The notes under the pieces: generated by a model
What the model was told of the DNA's origin: nothing
What the model saw: only the letters and a program-made list of their open reading frames with translations
Database searches by the model: none
Made by a program: the position numbers and the translations under genes
In this document: positions 23,599 to 36,600 of the stretch, one piece after another
Position numbering within the stretch: position 1 is the first letter of the stretch
Layout: every line of letters starts with the position of its first letter
DNA from: Callipepla californica brunnescens
Lineage: Eukaryota; Chordata; Aves; Galliformes; Odontophoridae
Direction: 5' to 3'
Assembly (NCBI GenBank): GCA_023055505.1
Contig: JALIRH010000002.1
Location: forward strand, 38,015,733 to 38,079,732
DNA: 64,000 nt

Positions 23599-26500
23599 GC
23601 TTTCTCACTATACCCATCTTTATGCAGACATTTTTTTCTTATATATGAACACAAAAAGGCCTCATCAACTGACCGTAATGGATTGTTCTATGTCATAATG
23701 ACCCGTATGAATGTTCTTTCACTGCAAGATTAATTTAATTGTCTTTTTCCTGCAACTATGCACTTAAGTTAAAATAACTCAGTTCATGCACTGTAGCTTG
23801 TTAACTCAAGCATCCATCTATGAGTACACAAACAGGTACTTGGGAAAAGAGAATGTTAGGATCTTTTTCTAGTATTAAAGGTATAATAGGAAAATTGAGA
23901 TCACATGTACATCTAGAAAGACAGGGTAGTAGCAGCTAGGGATGGACTACATTTAAAATAATTAATCTACAAATAACAATCTGGGATGAACTAAAGCAGT
24001 TTCAGGAAAAAATAAAAATAAAAAAGACAGAAAGAAAAAAAAAGTGTATTTGGTTGACAGAAGTCCAGAGGAATAAATATTTTTTCTTTCCCATCCACGT
24101 TCAGTGTTAACCACTCTATTGATGTGAATACAAGCTCTCACCTGACAGCAGGATGCCTGTAAAGTCCATGGAAATAGTATTCTGAGAACAGATCTTTCCC
24201 AACCTCTCTTTTTACTTACTGCACTTGCTTTAGACATATGCCCAACTTTGTCCAGTCTGGGAGTAAGAATATAAAACAGGTAAGCTAATATTGGAAATAT
24301 TTTCATATTCTTTGTAAACTCCTGTGGATGTTGTCACCAACAGAAGTATTTGTGGCCAACATGCTGTTCATGTATATAGGCTGCAAAAACATCACTTACA
24401 ATACAAGTAATGAATAGAAAGAGGAATCTAGTTGAATTCTGAACATCTCCAACCTGCTCAGAGTAATTTTGAATTAGAGCTCTGAGTTCTTGACTTTAGG
24501 TGAGCATCCTAAGGCCTGTTAAGGACATCCTGTGAAAGTAGTTTGCTATGCTTCCAGGTACAGCTGTTCCTATCTGGATGGAGCTTCAGTGCTGGTCATT
24601 TCTCCATTGATGCTTTTCTCACATGAAGCATGATACTGTCACAGTACTTTTTTCTAAAATATCTTGCAGTAAGAGGCTGGGAAACAGAAAGAGGGTTAGA
24701 GTTGAGTCTTCGAGGTGTTAGAGTGCTTTACTCAGAAGATCTCAAGAAGAAGGATACACTTGCTTCAGGTTCTGTCAGTTTTATTCTACCTTTCTCTTCT
24801 CTGTTTCTTTTTCATGTGGCACAAATGCACAAACAATCTAAATGTGTAGTCATGTAAACTAGAAAAAAAGAGGAAAGTAAAGATTTTTACATCATTCCAA
24901 ATCCTTCTGAATATGTGAGGGAAAAAAAAAAAAAAAAGAGTATAAATTCAAACACAATAACGGGAAAGAGAGTTAGACACTTGAATTCTTCCTTTAAAAC
25001 AGAAAACTTTTCAGTTCTATGTATCAGTCATTATTATGGCATGTTATAATGGCAATCTAATTTTCCTAAGAAAACTCCTAAATAAAATCCATCCCACTTG
25101 GCAAAAGTATAGCTCCCCCCTTGTCTATTTCTGAAGACTGAATTTAGGAATCCCAAAAAAGTGGTACATCTTACATCATGAGCTCAGATGAAAATATTTT
25201 CCATGACAGAAAGTACATTTCCAGTGTGCCAAATCAAAAAGCAAACACATAGGTATACTCTACAAAATGAGATAGCAGAAAGGTATAACACAATGAATTT
25301 TGATTACACTGTTGGAAATCTAAATTACTGATAGCAATCCAGAGGCCAGGGAATAAGTAAGCAAGTTAACAACCTATTTGCACTGAAGCTTGTGTAGATA
25401 ATAACAACGTAATTTTATATTCAAAGGATTTCAGTTTCCATGGCTGCTAGTCTATAGCTTCTGATTTGCTCTGAACACAAAAAACCTACAGATTAAAGCA
25501 ATGAAGACCATTTATTTAGTTCATTCAGATCATGCTATTTATTTCACCAGATGCCAGAACTGAAAAATGTAAGCACTCTGAAGCATTTAAATAATCATCT
25601 CAGAACTTTGAATTTTAGCGTTACTTATATTTGCCCAGCTTCAGAGCTTGCAATGAGTAAATATATACTGAAGAACTAATAAAATCTTTTCTTTAAAGAG
25701 TTTAACAATCCTTGACAATGAAAGGAAACCAAATTACTATCAACGCTGTATTATCTAAACACCTCAGCTACTTATGTAACAATTTCAGGAAGAGTAGATG
25801 AAGAAAGTGAACTTTACTGATGCCAGTGCAGACCAGACCCTCTATACATGCCTAAAAGTAAGCCCTTATATTTTCTTCTCTTCCTCCTCCACAAGAAAAA
25901 AAAAATATTAAAATTAAAATAATAATAAAAAAAAGCTAGGATTTTGTGTTGTCTATATCCAACTCCTAGCTTGCCTAACAGTAAAACAGGCACATCAAGA
26001 AGAATTGTCTTAGAGGGCAGTTTTTGTCATTACTTTGATTTTTCATATATGTGTTTCCCGCAGTCTCATATTGTTACTGTATCTGGCATGAATTACATCC
26101 TTTTAGAAGAATTACAGGCTTTTAGAACAAACTAAAAATACAAAGAAAAGAGAAAATCAATCACCAACAACATATATGTACACAGACAAAGGAGTTTTCT
26201 GGAGAAAGAGAAACAAACAAGAGGTTATGGCAGGAAGAAATTTTTGAAGAAAAGAATACAAAATGGCTGGTGAGCAAGTGGAAAACAGCTAAGCTTCAGA
26301 CATGAATTTTAGACTGGAAAGATTAAAAGGAAAACTGCCACAATGAAATAGGCAGAAAATTCCAACTCTGGTGAATAAAATATGTGGATTCTATCAAAAT
26401 GATCATAAATTTCATCCTAGCATTTGGTTGTTCAATGAACTGATTACAATACCACACTTTATCTGAGAAAAAATAAAAATAAAAATGAGACCAAGTAAGG

Positions 26501-29410
26501 AGAAGGGAAACCCCTACGGTCTCTGGCTATAAATGAATTCCATATAATCTATTGTGGAGGACTTCTTAAAGATTGCTCATTTTGCATTCTCCAGAGATTT
26601 CTGACTGGACATTTATTATTTTCCTACAAGAAGTCAGACTTACTACTCCAGTTTTAGAAAAAAAAAAATGACACTAAAAACATCTGTTTTAGAAAGATAT
26701 CTTAAAAGCAGTACTGACTTCGATTGTCTGTTTTTTCAGCCATTTTGACTACATCTTGATTCATTCGAACTAAGTTCTGGATATTCTGGGTTCGAAAATA
26801 ACAAGAAAGCTTTAATAGAAAGTTATAAGCGACTACTGCTGGTTAAATACATATATATATATATTTACTCTAAGCGTCAAGCTCAGCCTAGTAACTTTTC
26901 TTGTTATGAATATACATATTTTATTATGCATGTATTATTCAGGTTCTGATACCAAATGCATAATCTGCCATGTTATTTCCTTATTGTACATAAAATAATA
27001 ATTTTCTCTCCTATACCTCCTATATATATTTTATATCCTATACCGCAATTAACTAGTTTCCACATAAAAAAATGTAAAATAGTTCTGGAAGAGATTTCAG
27101 CAGATTTTCAGGCTCCTAAACAACAATCCTGCCCCTCACTGACCTCTCATACAAAAGGGATCATTTTATAGAAATATCAGACAACATGATTTTCCTCAAT
27201 ATTTTCCACTGTTTACAGTGTGGAGAGCACAAGAAGAAAACCAGAGGCTTAATCTGAGACTTCAAAATACTGAAGATAATAGGGACTATTTCTTCCAGAG
27301 CGGTCAATGACCAACTTCCTTTTATCCAGCCAAGGCAACATTGTGTCAATGTTCTTTTCTGATCAAATTTATTTTCTTTCTCCATTTTTTTTATTTTTAT
27401 TTTTTGGAAGATAACTTCATCATACATCTAGAAATTGTACCATATAGTTTACACAATATGATATACAAAACCACCTCCTGATAATCAGGGCTTGAATTTT
27501 AAGGCCCTTACAATCAAGAGCAGTAAGAGAGACGTTCACAATGCATTTTTCTCTGAGGCATTATTCTGCTTTTCAGCATTCTCAACCTCCTCACAATGAC
27601 ATGACCTACACCTATGTGAAATCTTGCCTTGCTTCTAAGGTTCCTGATGCTTAATTTGTGCAAAGACAATTGTTTCAATTGTCTGAACATCAGATGTATC
27701 CCATCATACTTGAAGTAAAAACAAATGATACTCATTCTCTAGAAACACTTTTAAACATACAACTGAATTGAGTAGAGGTAAGCCCTTTAAAGAGTCACCA
27801 AAAACCACTTAACTCAGAAAAAGAAATATACTTACAAGAAATTTTGAATTTTTCTGACCTTTTCTCATGGTTGATCATATCACACTTCAACCTGCTACAA
27901 AAACACAGAGGATCGTCCTCCAGAATATCTTTATTGGACATGAAACTGTCCAAGAAATAAATGGCAGTGATTAACCTTCTTTTTTCTTTACTTTGGCAAA
28001 AAGGTCACAGTCTCTACTTCTGTATAACTGACAAATGGCACATATACACCATTTCTCAGCATAAAAAACAAAAAGAAGGTCTTCAACTCCTGTAAAATCA
28101 CTTTACTCTTGAAAGGAGATCATGAGTCATCACTCATGATGCAGGTTGCTGTAAAAGTGGGTGTATTTGGTTTTCCCCAAAGTCTTCTTTAATTAATAGG
28201 AAGAAACAACAGTAGCAGCCTAAACAGTGTGGTGTGGCTTTTCAATAATCCATACTAATAAGGCTTGAATTTTTCCTGTTTAGTGTTGTTTGCTTCTGTC
28301 ACAATTACTGCTTGTACAAAATCGTGTGGAGTAGTTATAGGCAGTATTTTCTTCCTGTTTGCACATACCTCTTTTACATTCAGTGTGCATATAGGCTACA
28401 ACCCATCTCTGTTTTTAACTGACAGTTAAAGACGCACTGTCTTTTCAGGTCTGAAAAGGTTTTACCACGTTGAAGCATCTTTTCGAACTATCATACAATC
28501 TGCTTTCTTCAGGACAATCATCACAAAGTCTTCTGATTCCTCGACGTTCATTTCAAAATTCAAAATGCTGTTATGTTCATAAAGCTTCCCAACACTTCTA
28601 AGCTTCTCACCTGTGACCATTCTGACTTTTCTATGGGTAAATTTCCTGGAAAATTCCTGCGTGCCTTACCATGGAGGCTTGTGATCCCATTAACACAACT
28701 CTAAGATAGCAGTATTGACAATAGACTGTAAGACACAAGAGTGACATAACCATGCTGTTATTCAAATTAACAGCACTACAATAAACTAATCTTTTTCTAA
28801 TTGATTGTTGACAACTCCTCTATCCCCATGTTTTCCCAATTTTAGGACATACTGAATAACAAAGAGCAGAGGCGTTGAAAGATACTGAATTCAATTATAC
28901 ACGCACAAATTGGACTGAATCATGCTGATTAATTAAAATCACAGTTCTTAAAGATCATCACTTTTTTTTCCATGTGATGGATGTACAGCTCAAGAGGAAT
29001 AAGCTATTACTGGAAGCAGAACAATTGGTCTAAATGGCAAACAGAGTTCTCTTATCAAGTGCAAGAACACAGCACCATGTGACTTATGTATTGAATCTAC
29101 TCTCAGGTCAGAGGAAAAGTAAATGGTAAAAATCAAAACAAAACAGCCTACCAGTGCTTTTTTTTTTTTTTTCTCTCCTTTTGTTTTGTCTTTTTGATTA
29201 TTTCAGAAATTCAAAATGTTGACTAAATTCTATGAGTAAACAAACCCTTGCAACTAATAGTTTCTTGTATTGATAAAAAACTTGATTTTAAGAACACATT
29301 AAGTACTTCTAAATCAGAAGCTAAGTAACATAATATTAATTTGCTCTGTAGAATCTACACAGCATGTGTATGCTGCAAAACGATGGTGAAAGCTAGATAG
29401 TAGATAAGAA
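23599..29410. other. AT-rich sequence, no genes seen
   Basis: Nearly 6 kb without recognisable TE or coding exon. Frames up to 114 codons (minus strand, 23962-24306) are open but have no family motifs. A16 lies at 24922-24937, a short TATA tract at 26850-26866, and T15 at 29158-29172. A 9-bp-arm hairpin containing TGAGTCA is at 28119-28140. Confidence 0.5.
28119..28140. promoter_or_regulatory. Short hairpin containing an AP-1-like site
   Basis: ATCATGAGT (28119-28127) pairs perfectly with ACTCATGAT (28132-28140) over a 4-base loop. TGAGTCA, the AP-1 consensus, sits at 28123-28129. The match is direct. Function is unsupported, since a 7-base motif is expected by chance several times in 64 kb. 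Confidence 0.2.
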
Positions 29411-29735
29411 TGATAGAATAGAATAGCTTAGCTTGGAGTGGATCACCTTAAAGCCCTACCAGTTCCTACTCCTGGCCGTGGGCAGGGCTGCTACCCACCA
29501 GATCAGGCTGCTCAGGAGCCCATCCAATCTGGCTTTGAACTCCTTCAGGGATGGGGCAACCACAGCTTCTCTGGAAGCCTGTGCCAGTGCCTCACTGCTC
29601 TCTGAGTAAAGAATATCTTCTTAATATCTGAACCATAGCCCACTGCAGCTCACGCCATGGGCTCACTCTGCCCCATACAATCACAGCAGTGTCTCTTCCC
29701 CACCCTGAACAGCCTGGCCCTGCCCCAGGTGCACT
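29411..29735 (-). mobile_element. CR1 fragment
   Basis: The left edge has a decayed 3' octamer region (TGATAGAATAGAATAG). It is followed by 'gtgggcagggctgctaccca', 'ctcaggagcccatccaatct', 'ccttcagggatggggcaacc', and 'agcctgtgccagtgcctcac', then 'ccctgaacagcctggccctg' near 29700. It is noticeably GC-richer than its surroundings, consistent with a more recent or GC-rich subfamily. No protein is retained. Confidence 0.93.
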
Positions 29736-30412
29736 GCTATCACTCAGCAACTGAATGTATATGTGCTACTAACTGTCTCAGATGAAACCAGGACACAGGG
29801 AAGCCAAAGTGCAATGCTGACTCAAGTTATGGCAACTAGTTGTACGCATCTTGATACAATAGTTAAAAATATACAATCTTGCTTTCCATTTTAATTAAGA
29901 AATTTGTGACAAGGTTACATTGCTGAAAAAGACCGATTTCTATAAATTTGAGCTTTATTTTCAGATAACATAAATACAATACCTGCAAATTTTCAAATTG
30001 AATATATTGCTGCAATCAGAAATTCAGTTAAAGAAGAATTTCATCACGCCACTTTACCAGACTTTTATAGAACTTTTTTTTTTTTTTTTAACCAGACCCC
30101 TCTTACCAGAGAAAGATAACCTTCATCTGACAATCATGCCTATCATCATTCCTGGCAGGGCATACACTTGTGAACAACTACTTTAAAGGATGAAGGACAG
30201 AAAGAGTAAAATTTCATCAAAAATTACTGATAAATACCTTGAAAAATCACTTAGAATTGCATCAAACCAGACATTGATGCAGCAGTTTCACAAAACCAGG
30301 TCACATATTCCACTAGCTTTATGGTTTCATTGCCCTCTTTTTGTTTGTTTGAATAAAAAATATTAAAACTAAAATAAGTTTTGTTACTAATGTACATTAT
30401 TTACATATTTTA
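29736..30412. other. Spacer between CR1 and mariner relic
   Basis: AT-rich, with T16 at 30074-30089 and no gene seen. The last two bases (TA, 30411-30412) are the likely left target site of the mariner relic. Confidence 0.5.
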
Positions 30413-30950
30413 TGAGAGCTACTCTGAGAGTAATGCCTCCTATTTTATTCTGCTGGCCCACAATTTCAGAAACACTACATTTTATCACCACACAACAGAT
30501 GGCAGCAGAGGAGCAGTCTGACAAAATAACATCTGGCATAGAAGAGCATATGAAGAAAAGTTGGTCATTGAATTCCTCCATGTCACACTCCATTCACACT
30601 CCGTTAGAAGGAATTGTGGCTACTGACATTCTCTGATGCTTGCTAAATGTTCATGAAGATGAAGCAGTGGTTGCCACCACCAAGAGGTGATGGGTGGTGC
30701 ATTTCATTAGTGATAATAGCAGCAGTGCTTTTGCTGGTGCAGATTTTTTTTTTTTTTTTTTTTTTTTTATGAGCACAGCATATAGGCTCTTGTTCAGAGC
30801 TAGTGAACATCCATAGCTAATAATGGTGACTTGAAAAAAAAAATTTCGTATCTGAAAGTTTTCTTTACATAACAGTGTTATTGTGCTCTTTGTAACTCTT
30901 GTAGATGCTGTGGAAATAAATAAGAGGCATTACTTTCAGTTCAATCTACA
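30413..30950 (+). mobile_element. Mariner DNA transposon relic (Galluhop/Mariner1_GG-like), internally deleted
   Basis: Terminal inverted repeats are visible: CTGAGAGTAATGCCTCCTAT near the left end, and the complement of CTGAAAGTAATGCCTCTTAT at the right end (about 30920-30939). Both ends are flanked by TA (30411-30412, 30951-30952), the mariner target duplication. Internal blocks align with the longer copy at 58728-59868 read on its minus strand: 'agatggcagcagagg', 'gatgcttgct', 'gctggtgcagat', 'ataggctcttgtt'. The body is about 540 bp because roughly 600 bp of transposase sequence is missing between 'agcagtg' (30721-30727) and 'gctggtgcag' (30733-30742). A T25 run (30744-30768) sits inside. 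The family name is from memory and is non-autonomous here. Confidence 0.88.
30744..30768. repeat. T25 run inside the mariner relic
   Basis: It lies between 'gctggtgcaga' and 'atgagcacagcat'. The corresponding place in the other mariner copy has only a short stretch (reverse complement 'gcagatattaacaag'), so the run appears to have grown in place rather than mark a retroposon tail. Confidence 0.85.
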
Positions 30951-31417
30951 TACACAGAGCCCAAGACAATCATGTGGCCCAGGTAAGCTAAAAGGTTGGA
31001 TATCTGTGGTCTACCCTAAATCCATCCTCTTACAGTTTGAAGTTATTTCCCTTTGTAAGTAACATTCCATAACTTGCTGCTAAATACTGATACTTTCTAT
31101 GCATTTTTGTTTTCATTTTGGTTTTTCAAATATCTTGTAGGCACTCAGTTTCCAGGTAAAATAAACCTGGGGCTATCCTTAAATAAGGGGAAAAAAAAAA
31201 ACAAACAACAAAACTTACTGACAACAGTACAAACAAAATACCAAGGCCACACAGCACACATTTCAGATCCAGAAGTACTATGCTTTACTTTCCATATCAG
31301 AGTCCCACAGGAAAGAGGTTATTTTCAGCCATAAATGTTCTTCATTTGGATGACTGCCTTTTTTTTTTTCCAGCTGTTTCTTTTAAGACATTTCTGATAC
31401 TCAGTAATGGCAGATTT

Positions 31418-31439
31418 AAAAAAAAAAAAAAAAAAAAAA
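31418..31439. repeat. A22 homopolymer
   Basis: An uninterrupted A run followed by GGACTGAAAGGACTGCAG. No retroposed body identified. Confidence 0.88.
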
Positions 31440-32061
31440 GGACTGAAAGGACTGCAGAATGTTTGTCACTGTAAGGAGTCAATCATTTAAAATGACTTTT
31501 TATTTTAAATTTCCTTTCATCAGATGGAGAACCAATAAGTAATGCATTAGGCTGGATCCACGAGCTTTATACTCCATTTGTACAACTTATGCATACTACA
31601 GTGAGTGCCTACTGACACAGATGCGCTCATACAAGCCTATGCTTACAAAACAAAATAAAAAAAAAAAACATCAGCGCAAAGAGTGCATATTTAAATGTTA
31701 TGAAGCTGTTAGAGAAATAGGAAGGAAATTTTATTTTGTACACTTGTAACTTGAGAAGAAAACACTGGAAAAATATATCTGCTTTTTCCAACAAAAACTG
31801 TGGTTTTAATAATAACTAAAATAAATTATATATATTTTGCAATCTTATTATTTAAGCTTTTCAGACTCATTGGATAGCAGTACTAATTATTTTCCTTAAA
31901 GAGCATATGCGCTCAGTGAGTGTCCAAATGGAAATGCTATTTTGTTGGGGAAAGGGTAAATAATATACTACAAATAGCTTAGAAATGGTCCATGTCATGT
32001 AAAGTCTATTTTATTAATACAGGAAAATCATTAGACTTCATGGTGGTAGACACATTCCCAG

Positions 32062-32090
32062 CCCCCCCCCAAAAAAAAAAAAACAAAAAA
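32062..32090. repeat. C9-A13 compound homopolymer
   Basis: Nine C are followed directly by thirteen A, one C and seven A. Simple-sequence DNA. Confidence 0.85.
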
Positions 32091-32499
32091 ACTGGATGAG
32101 TGGCTAATTAATAAACTGAACTTGAACATCTTTCCAGTGAAGTGATCTTTCCATGTTACTGAAGTAAGAGAGCCATAACAAACCACACAATTTGCATTTG
32201 GAAATACATTTAAAAATGGGAATTTTAATACAGATATAAAAAGAGAAGCTACAAAGCAGGTTGAAATATCTAAAACATTTAATAGGAGTTATTTTGTTAG
32301 TTTTCTGAGTTTCGTATACTTTAATCATACATGCTATTGACCTTCTCAGAGCTGAGAAAGCATTTAAAGCAAATGCCTGAATCTAGAAGTAAACATCTCA
32401 AAATCTGGATTCAGCCAGTATTCTTACCTCAACTCCCATCACTGTGCCTCTTTAGCTACTCTTCATGTATATGAACCAGAAGAGGGCTCAGTCTGAGTT

Positions 32500-32526
32500 A
32501 AAAAAGAAAAAAAAAAAAAAAAAAAA
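32500..32526. repeat. A-rich run
   Basis: Six A, one G, then about 20 A before CAAACC. Simple-sequence DNA. Confidence 0.85.
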
Positions 32527-35089
32527 CAAACCAAAACTGTATTCACTGATTATGCAGCACCTATACCCTGCATGAGTAAATAAGTGGGCTAGGTTACATC
32601 CTGAGGTTAATCTGGTGTGGCGTGCTTGATAGCACATTCTAAAATAGGATTTTAGAGGAGTGCTCTTGGGAGCACTCTCTTCGCCAGCATATCCACCTAG
32701 CCACAGTCTGAAAAAGTGTTAATTTGGTCAAAGACAGTAGAATCAGAGACTGACCAACAGCAGTGTGCCAGTACTTGGTCCAACATACCTGTCACTAATA
32801 CACATGCACTCATTTCTGCAAGTGTCTTACTGCTTTGTCTGTTTGTCACATTCATTTCACTGCTGGGCTTTTCACTCAGGTACTACTCATAATGCACAAC
32901 AGTTGTTACTTCTGTATGATCAAAACTAAAGGTCTAGCTAAATTTTAACTGTAATATTGGCAAACAGGCTTTACTGTGCATTCACTATATAATCAAAATA
33001 CCACACTTCAAACATATATTGCTTCCCGTTACTTGCAGGAAAGCATATATTTCCAAAAACGCTATACATTTTTCTTTAAGGGAAATAATCCAGTTTTTTC
33101 TCCTATGAAAAAAAAAAATTGGAATGTTTCTTTATCAGAAATTGAAGTTCTTCAAAGGTATTCCTTTCCAAAGAAACCAAGCACTTGGGTTGAAAAAAAA
33201 AACAATAGATGCAAGCCAATTTGAAAAGAATATCAATAATCAGAAAATGCAAAGACAGTGGAAAACCTCTGTTTAGATGAAAAATCTGCGTTTTCTTGGC
33301 TACTAGTAGTCATCTCTACTTCTCCAAAAGAAATAGTGAAGTTTCACATGCTACTACTATGACCTCATTGAGATTGGAATGCAGCTCATCACAAGCACCA
33401 TAAGAATATCATGCACTTCACATTTAATGACACTCTTCTATAACAATCATTTTCTTTTAGTTGCACTCTGCTTTGTTACGCACTTTCACTTGAAGAGTTT
33501 TCAGAACTATGATAAACAGAAACCTTGACTTTTTCTGCAAGTGTTTGGAAGGAAGAAAAGCAAACAACTAAGAGCAACTGTGTTTGGGAGACAAGAAGTA
33601 GCAGAAGAAAATGCATTAATTAGCCTGACTGATCTTCTGCTGATGCTAAACATTCATAACGCTGATTTGGTCAAGAACTGCTGTGCTTAGAACAGCTGTC
33701 CAGAAGGTGTGAGATCAAGCATGTTTCAGTCAAAACAAAAGTAGGGCAAACTGCTGTTACTAGCCCATTATCACATACAAAGATGTATCTTTGAAGGCTA
33801 CTGGCAGAATGGGCTCACAATGTAACCTAGGAAAGCTTTAGTAGAACAAAAGTTATCCAGTACTCCTGAATTCAGATGTATCCCATTCTTATTTTAAGAA
33901 CTGTCAATGCAAGAGAAGAGATATGGAATAAGAAAAGAATGACGTGAAATTAACTGCTGTTTTATTCCTTCAAATCATGTGAATCTAAGGAACTTGCCTA
34001 GGGCTGAAGAACTAATATTTAATCATATATTAAGTAAACCAAGCAACTACCTCTTATTGTACCTGACTGGAAATGGAGCAATGTACAAAAAAACTCCCAC
34101 GTAAGTAGACAGTTAGTCTATTCTGTGCCTTTCACCATAGTCCTCACCCCTAACAGATGGCGAGACAGATAAGCTAGCTGAAAGCCAACCGTATATCTTC
34201 AGAAATCCTCAGCTGTCATCCTGTAAACTAGCCAGGCCCATGATTCCATATAATGAGAGGTTCTGAAGGAAGCCTTTGGCATCACCAGATTACCCTGCAA
34301 CAGGAAGTTTTAGCTGCATCATTTTCTTCCATGAATTCAGTACTGCTTCGGTTCCTCCTCACTGACCTCCCTCATCACCCCCAAAAAGAACATGGCTGGA
34401 CAGGGCTGTTTTAAGCAGCATAAGCTCTGTATTTATCTAAAATCAGTTAATATAGAGCACATCCCATCAAAATGCCCATATATTGGTTTTGGAAGTTAGG
34501 GTGTTAAGAGATTATACAGGCAGAACACGCTTGTTTTGTTAGATAATTGACAATAAATTACTTGTTGTAAATATATTTCTTCATTATTATGGTCGTAACA
34601 CCCTGCAATTGAATTTTTAGTACAGACACTTGGTGAATAATGCTCATTTATGCAACACAAAAATGGGAATCAAGATTGAGAAAAAAATATATCTTTCAAT
34701 TCTTAACATATCACTGGCAAATGAAATAACATGCTACACACTCAGGGTAGTAAAATCACACATCAGATTTCCTACCTGTTCTAGTTAAGTTTTTCATCTT
34801 GTAATGTATTGTCTCAATTCACACAACTGTAAAGAGCAGAGAGACAAGCAGCATACACTGTCCATATACAAAGTGGCCTTTAGGGCTGTCAGCCACAGTA
34901 AGCCCTCAAATATCCCAAGCTAAAAACATCTCTCTAAAATTAAATTAGATTAAGAGCTTGTATCTGATAGTTACAGAACACAACACATATCACAATATCA
35001 CAAATTTGAGGATGCCTAATTGGATTTTGAAGATCTCCAAGAATGGAGAAGTGTTTGGTGGGTTTTTTTTTTTGTTTGTATTTCAGTTT

Positions 35090-35740
35090 CTGGCTATTGC
35101 CTCTCTTCTGTTCACTAAGTATCTCTGAGAAGATCTTGGGAACATTTACTTTATTCCATCCCATCAGTTATTTATACACCCTGATGAGGTCCTCTATGAG
35201 ACTTCCCTTCTCCAGGCTAAACAAATCCAGCTTCATCTTTCCACACAGGAAATTTTCTCCAGTTCATTCATTGTCTTCGTGGCCATTTTCTAGTCTTGTT
35301 CCCATATGTCCATGTCTTCCTTATACTGGTAAGCTCAGAAAAAGAAACAATACTCCAGGTTCACCTCCACGAGTGCCGCACAGAGCTAAAAGATTATTTT
35401 TCTCATCGTGCTGGCATAACTCCTCCTAATGCAGTTCAGGATGCTCTTGGCCTTTCCTGCAAGGGCACATTGCTGGCTCATGTTCAACTTGATGTCTGTC
35501 AGCATCCCTGTGTCTTTTTCTGCAGAACTGGATTCTAACCAGCTGGCTTCCTGCCTCTATTGGTACATAACATATTTGTGCAGGACTTCATATTTCTATT
35601 TGCTGGACTTGAGATTCCTTTTTGGTCCAACTTCTCAGCCCATCAAAGTTGCTCTGAATGGCAGCATAATTATATCACATCAACTACTTCTTTCAATTCT
35701 ATATCACTTGCAAAACTGAAGAAAGTAGATGTAGACAGAT
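35090..35740 (-). mobile_element. Old CR1 segment from the ORF2 3' region
   Basis: It is diverged but collinear with CR1 in reverse complement: 'cttcccttctccaggctaaa', 'ggatgctcttggcctttcct', 'gggcacattgctggctcatg', 'ctgtcagcatccctgtgtct', 'ttctgcagaact', then 'gttgctctgaatggcagcat' and 'tcacttgcaaaactg'. The right end therefore lies further 5' in the element than any other copy here. The left end lacks the terminal octamers, so both termini are gone. Divergence suggests it is among the oldest CR1 copies in the window. An open stretch of 128 codons on the opposite strand (35043-35429) is spurious. Confidence 0.85.
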
Positions 35741-36294
35741 AAAATTTGCTATGTCTGTAATCCCAGCTGGCCAGACACTTCAGAATATGAATGACTATAT
35801 TACCAAAACACTTTGTCCAAGTTAAATACATCTAAATAGTGAATAATACTCAGGCACAGAGCCATGATAGCAAAACAGATGGCTCTGCAGTAAGAGTTGA
35901 CTCATACCTGCTCTTGTAAAGAGGCTATAGCTCAAATATACTTCCTTCATTTGCCTTATCTGTCGTCCTTAGCCGGACCTTTTCCTAGAGGGCCTTTTGT
36001 TGACCTTGAAACAAGCTATTGATTTGACAAAAAAAAAAAAAAAAAAAACCGACTTCTCAGATACTGGTTTCTTTTTCATAACTCAGCAATACTCAAAACT
36101 TTAAATTTTATCCTACTTATCAATCTTCTCCAGGAATCAGAGTACCAAGAAATATATGTTTGTTACAGGGTACAGTTGCATATTGTTATATGGAACAGTC
36201 AGTACGGTGATACTTCTGCAGACCAGACTTGATATCTGGTGTTTATCTGTCAAATACTGACACATCTCTATTTTGCTGTCTATTAAAAAAACGG
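35741..36294. other. Spacer between two CR1 copies
   Basis: A20 at 36029-36048 is the only notable feature. No gene is seen. Confidence 0.5.
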
Positions 36295-36600
36295 TCACAG
36301 AATATACTCAGTTGAAAGGGACTCATGAGGATCATCAAGTCCAGCTCCTGGCTCCAACACAGAACAACCCAAAATCCAAACTCTACATCTGAGATCATTG
36401 ACCAAATATTCCTTGGCAGCTTAGCATCACAACCACCACCCTGGGCAGTCTGTTCCACAATCACAACCCTCTGGTGTAGAACCTTCCCCTGACACAGCTC
36501 CATGCCGTTTCCTCAGGCCCTGCCACTGATGCCAGAGAAGAGAATTCAGCACTGTTCCCCCCTCCCTATGGAGCTATAGGTCACCACAAGACCTTCAGCG
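36295..36600 (-). mobile_element. CR1 fragment, diverged
   Basis: A weak 3' end (TCACAGAATATACTCAG) leads into 'gttgaaagggactcatgagg', 'atcatcaagtccagctcctg', 'ccctgggcagtctgttccac' and 'ctctggtgtagaaccttccc'. Similarity fades around 36600 near 'ctataggtcaccacaag'. No protein is retained. Confidence 0.88.

Larger units (their letters stand above)
30951..35084. other. AT-rich sequence, no genes seen
   Basis: No coding signature. Simple tracts are frequent: A22 (31418-31439), C9 followed directly by A13 (32062-32083), and an A run broken by one G (32500-32526). A hairpin with 8-bp arms GAGTGCTC / GAGCACTC lies at 32658-32677. Confidence 0.5.

Noticed and set aside
23962..24306. A 114-codon minus-strand open frame
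   Set aside because: Ends in a phenylalanine/leucine-rich stretch read from an A-rich tract. No homology or splice context visible.
32658..32677. Hairpin with arms GAGTGCTC / GAGCACTC
   Set aside because: Short arms, no conserved context, and not followed by a T run that would suggest a terminator.
35043..35429. The longest open reading frame in the window (128 codons, plus strand)
   Set aside because: It runs antisense through an old CR1 segment. Composition and content follow the repeat, and no protein motif is present.
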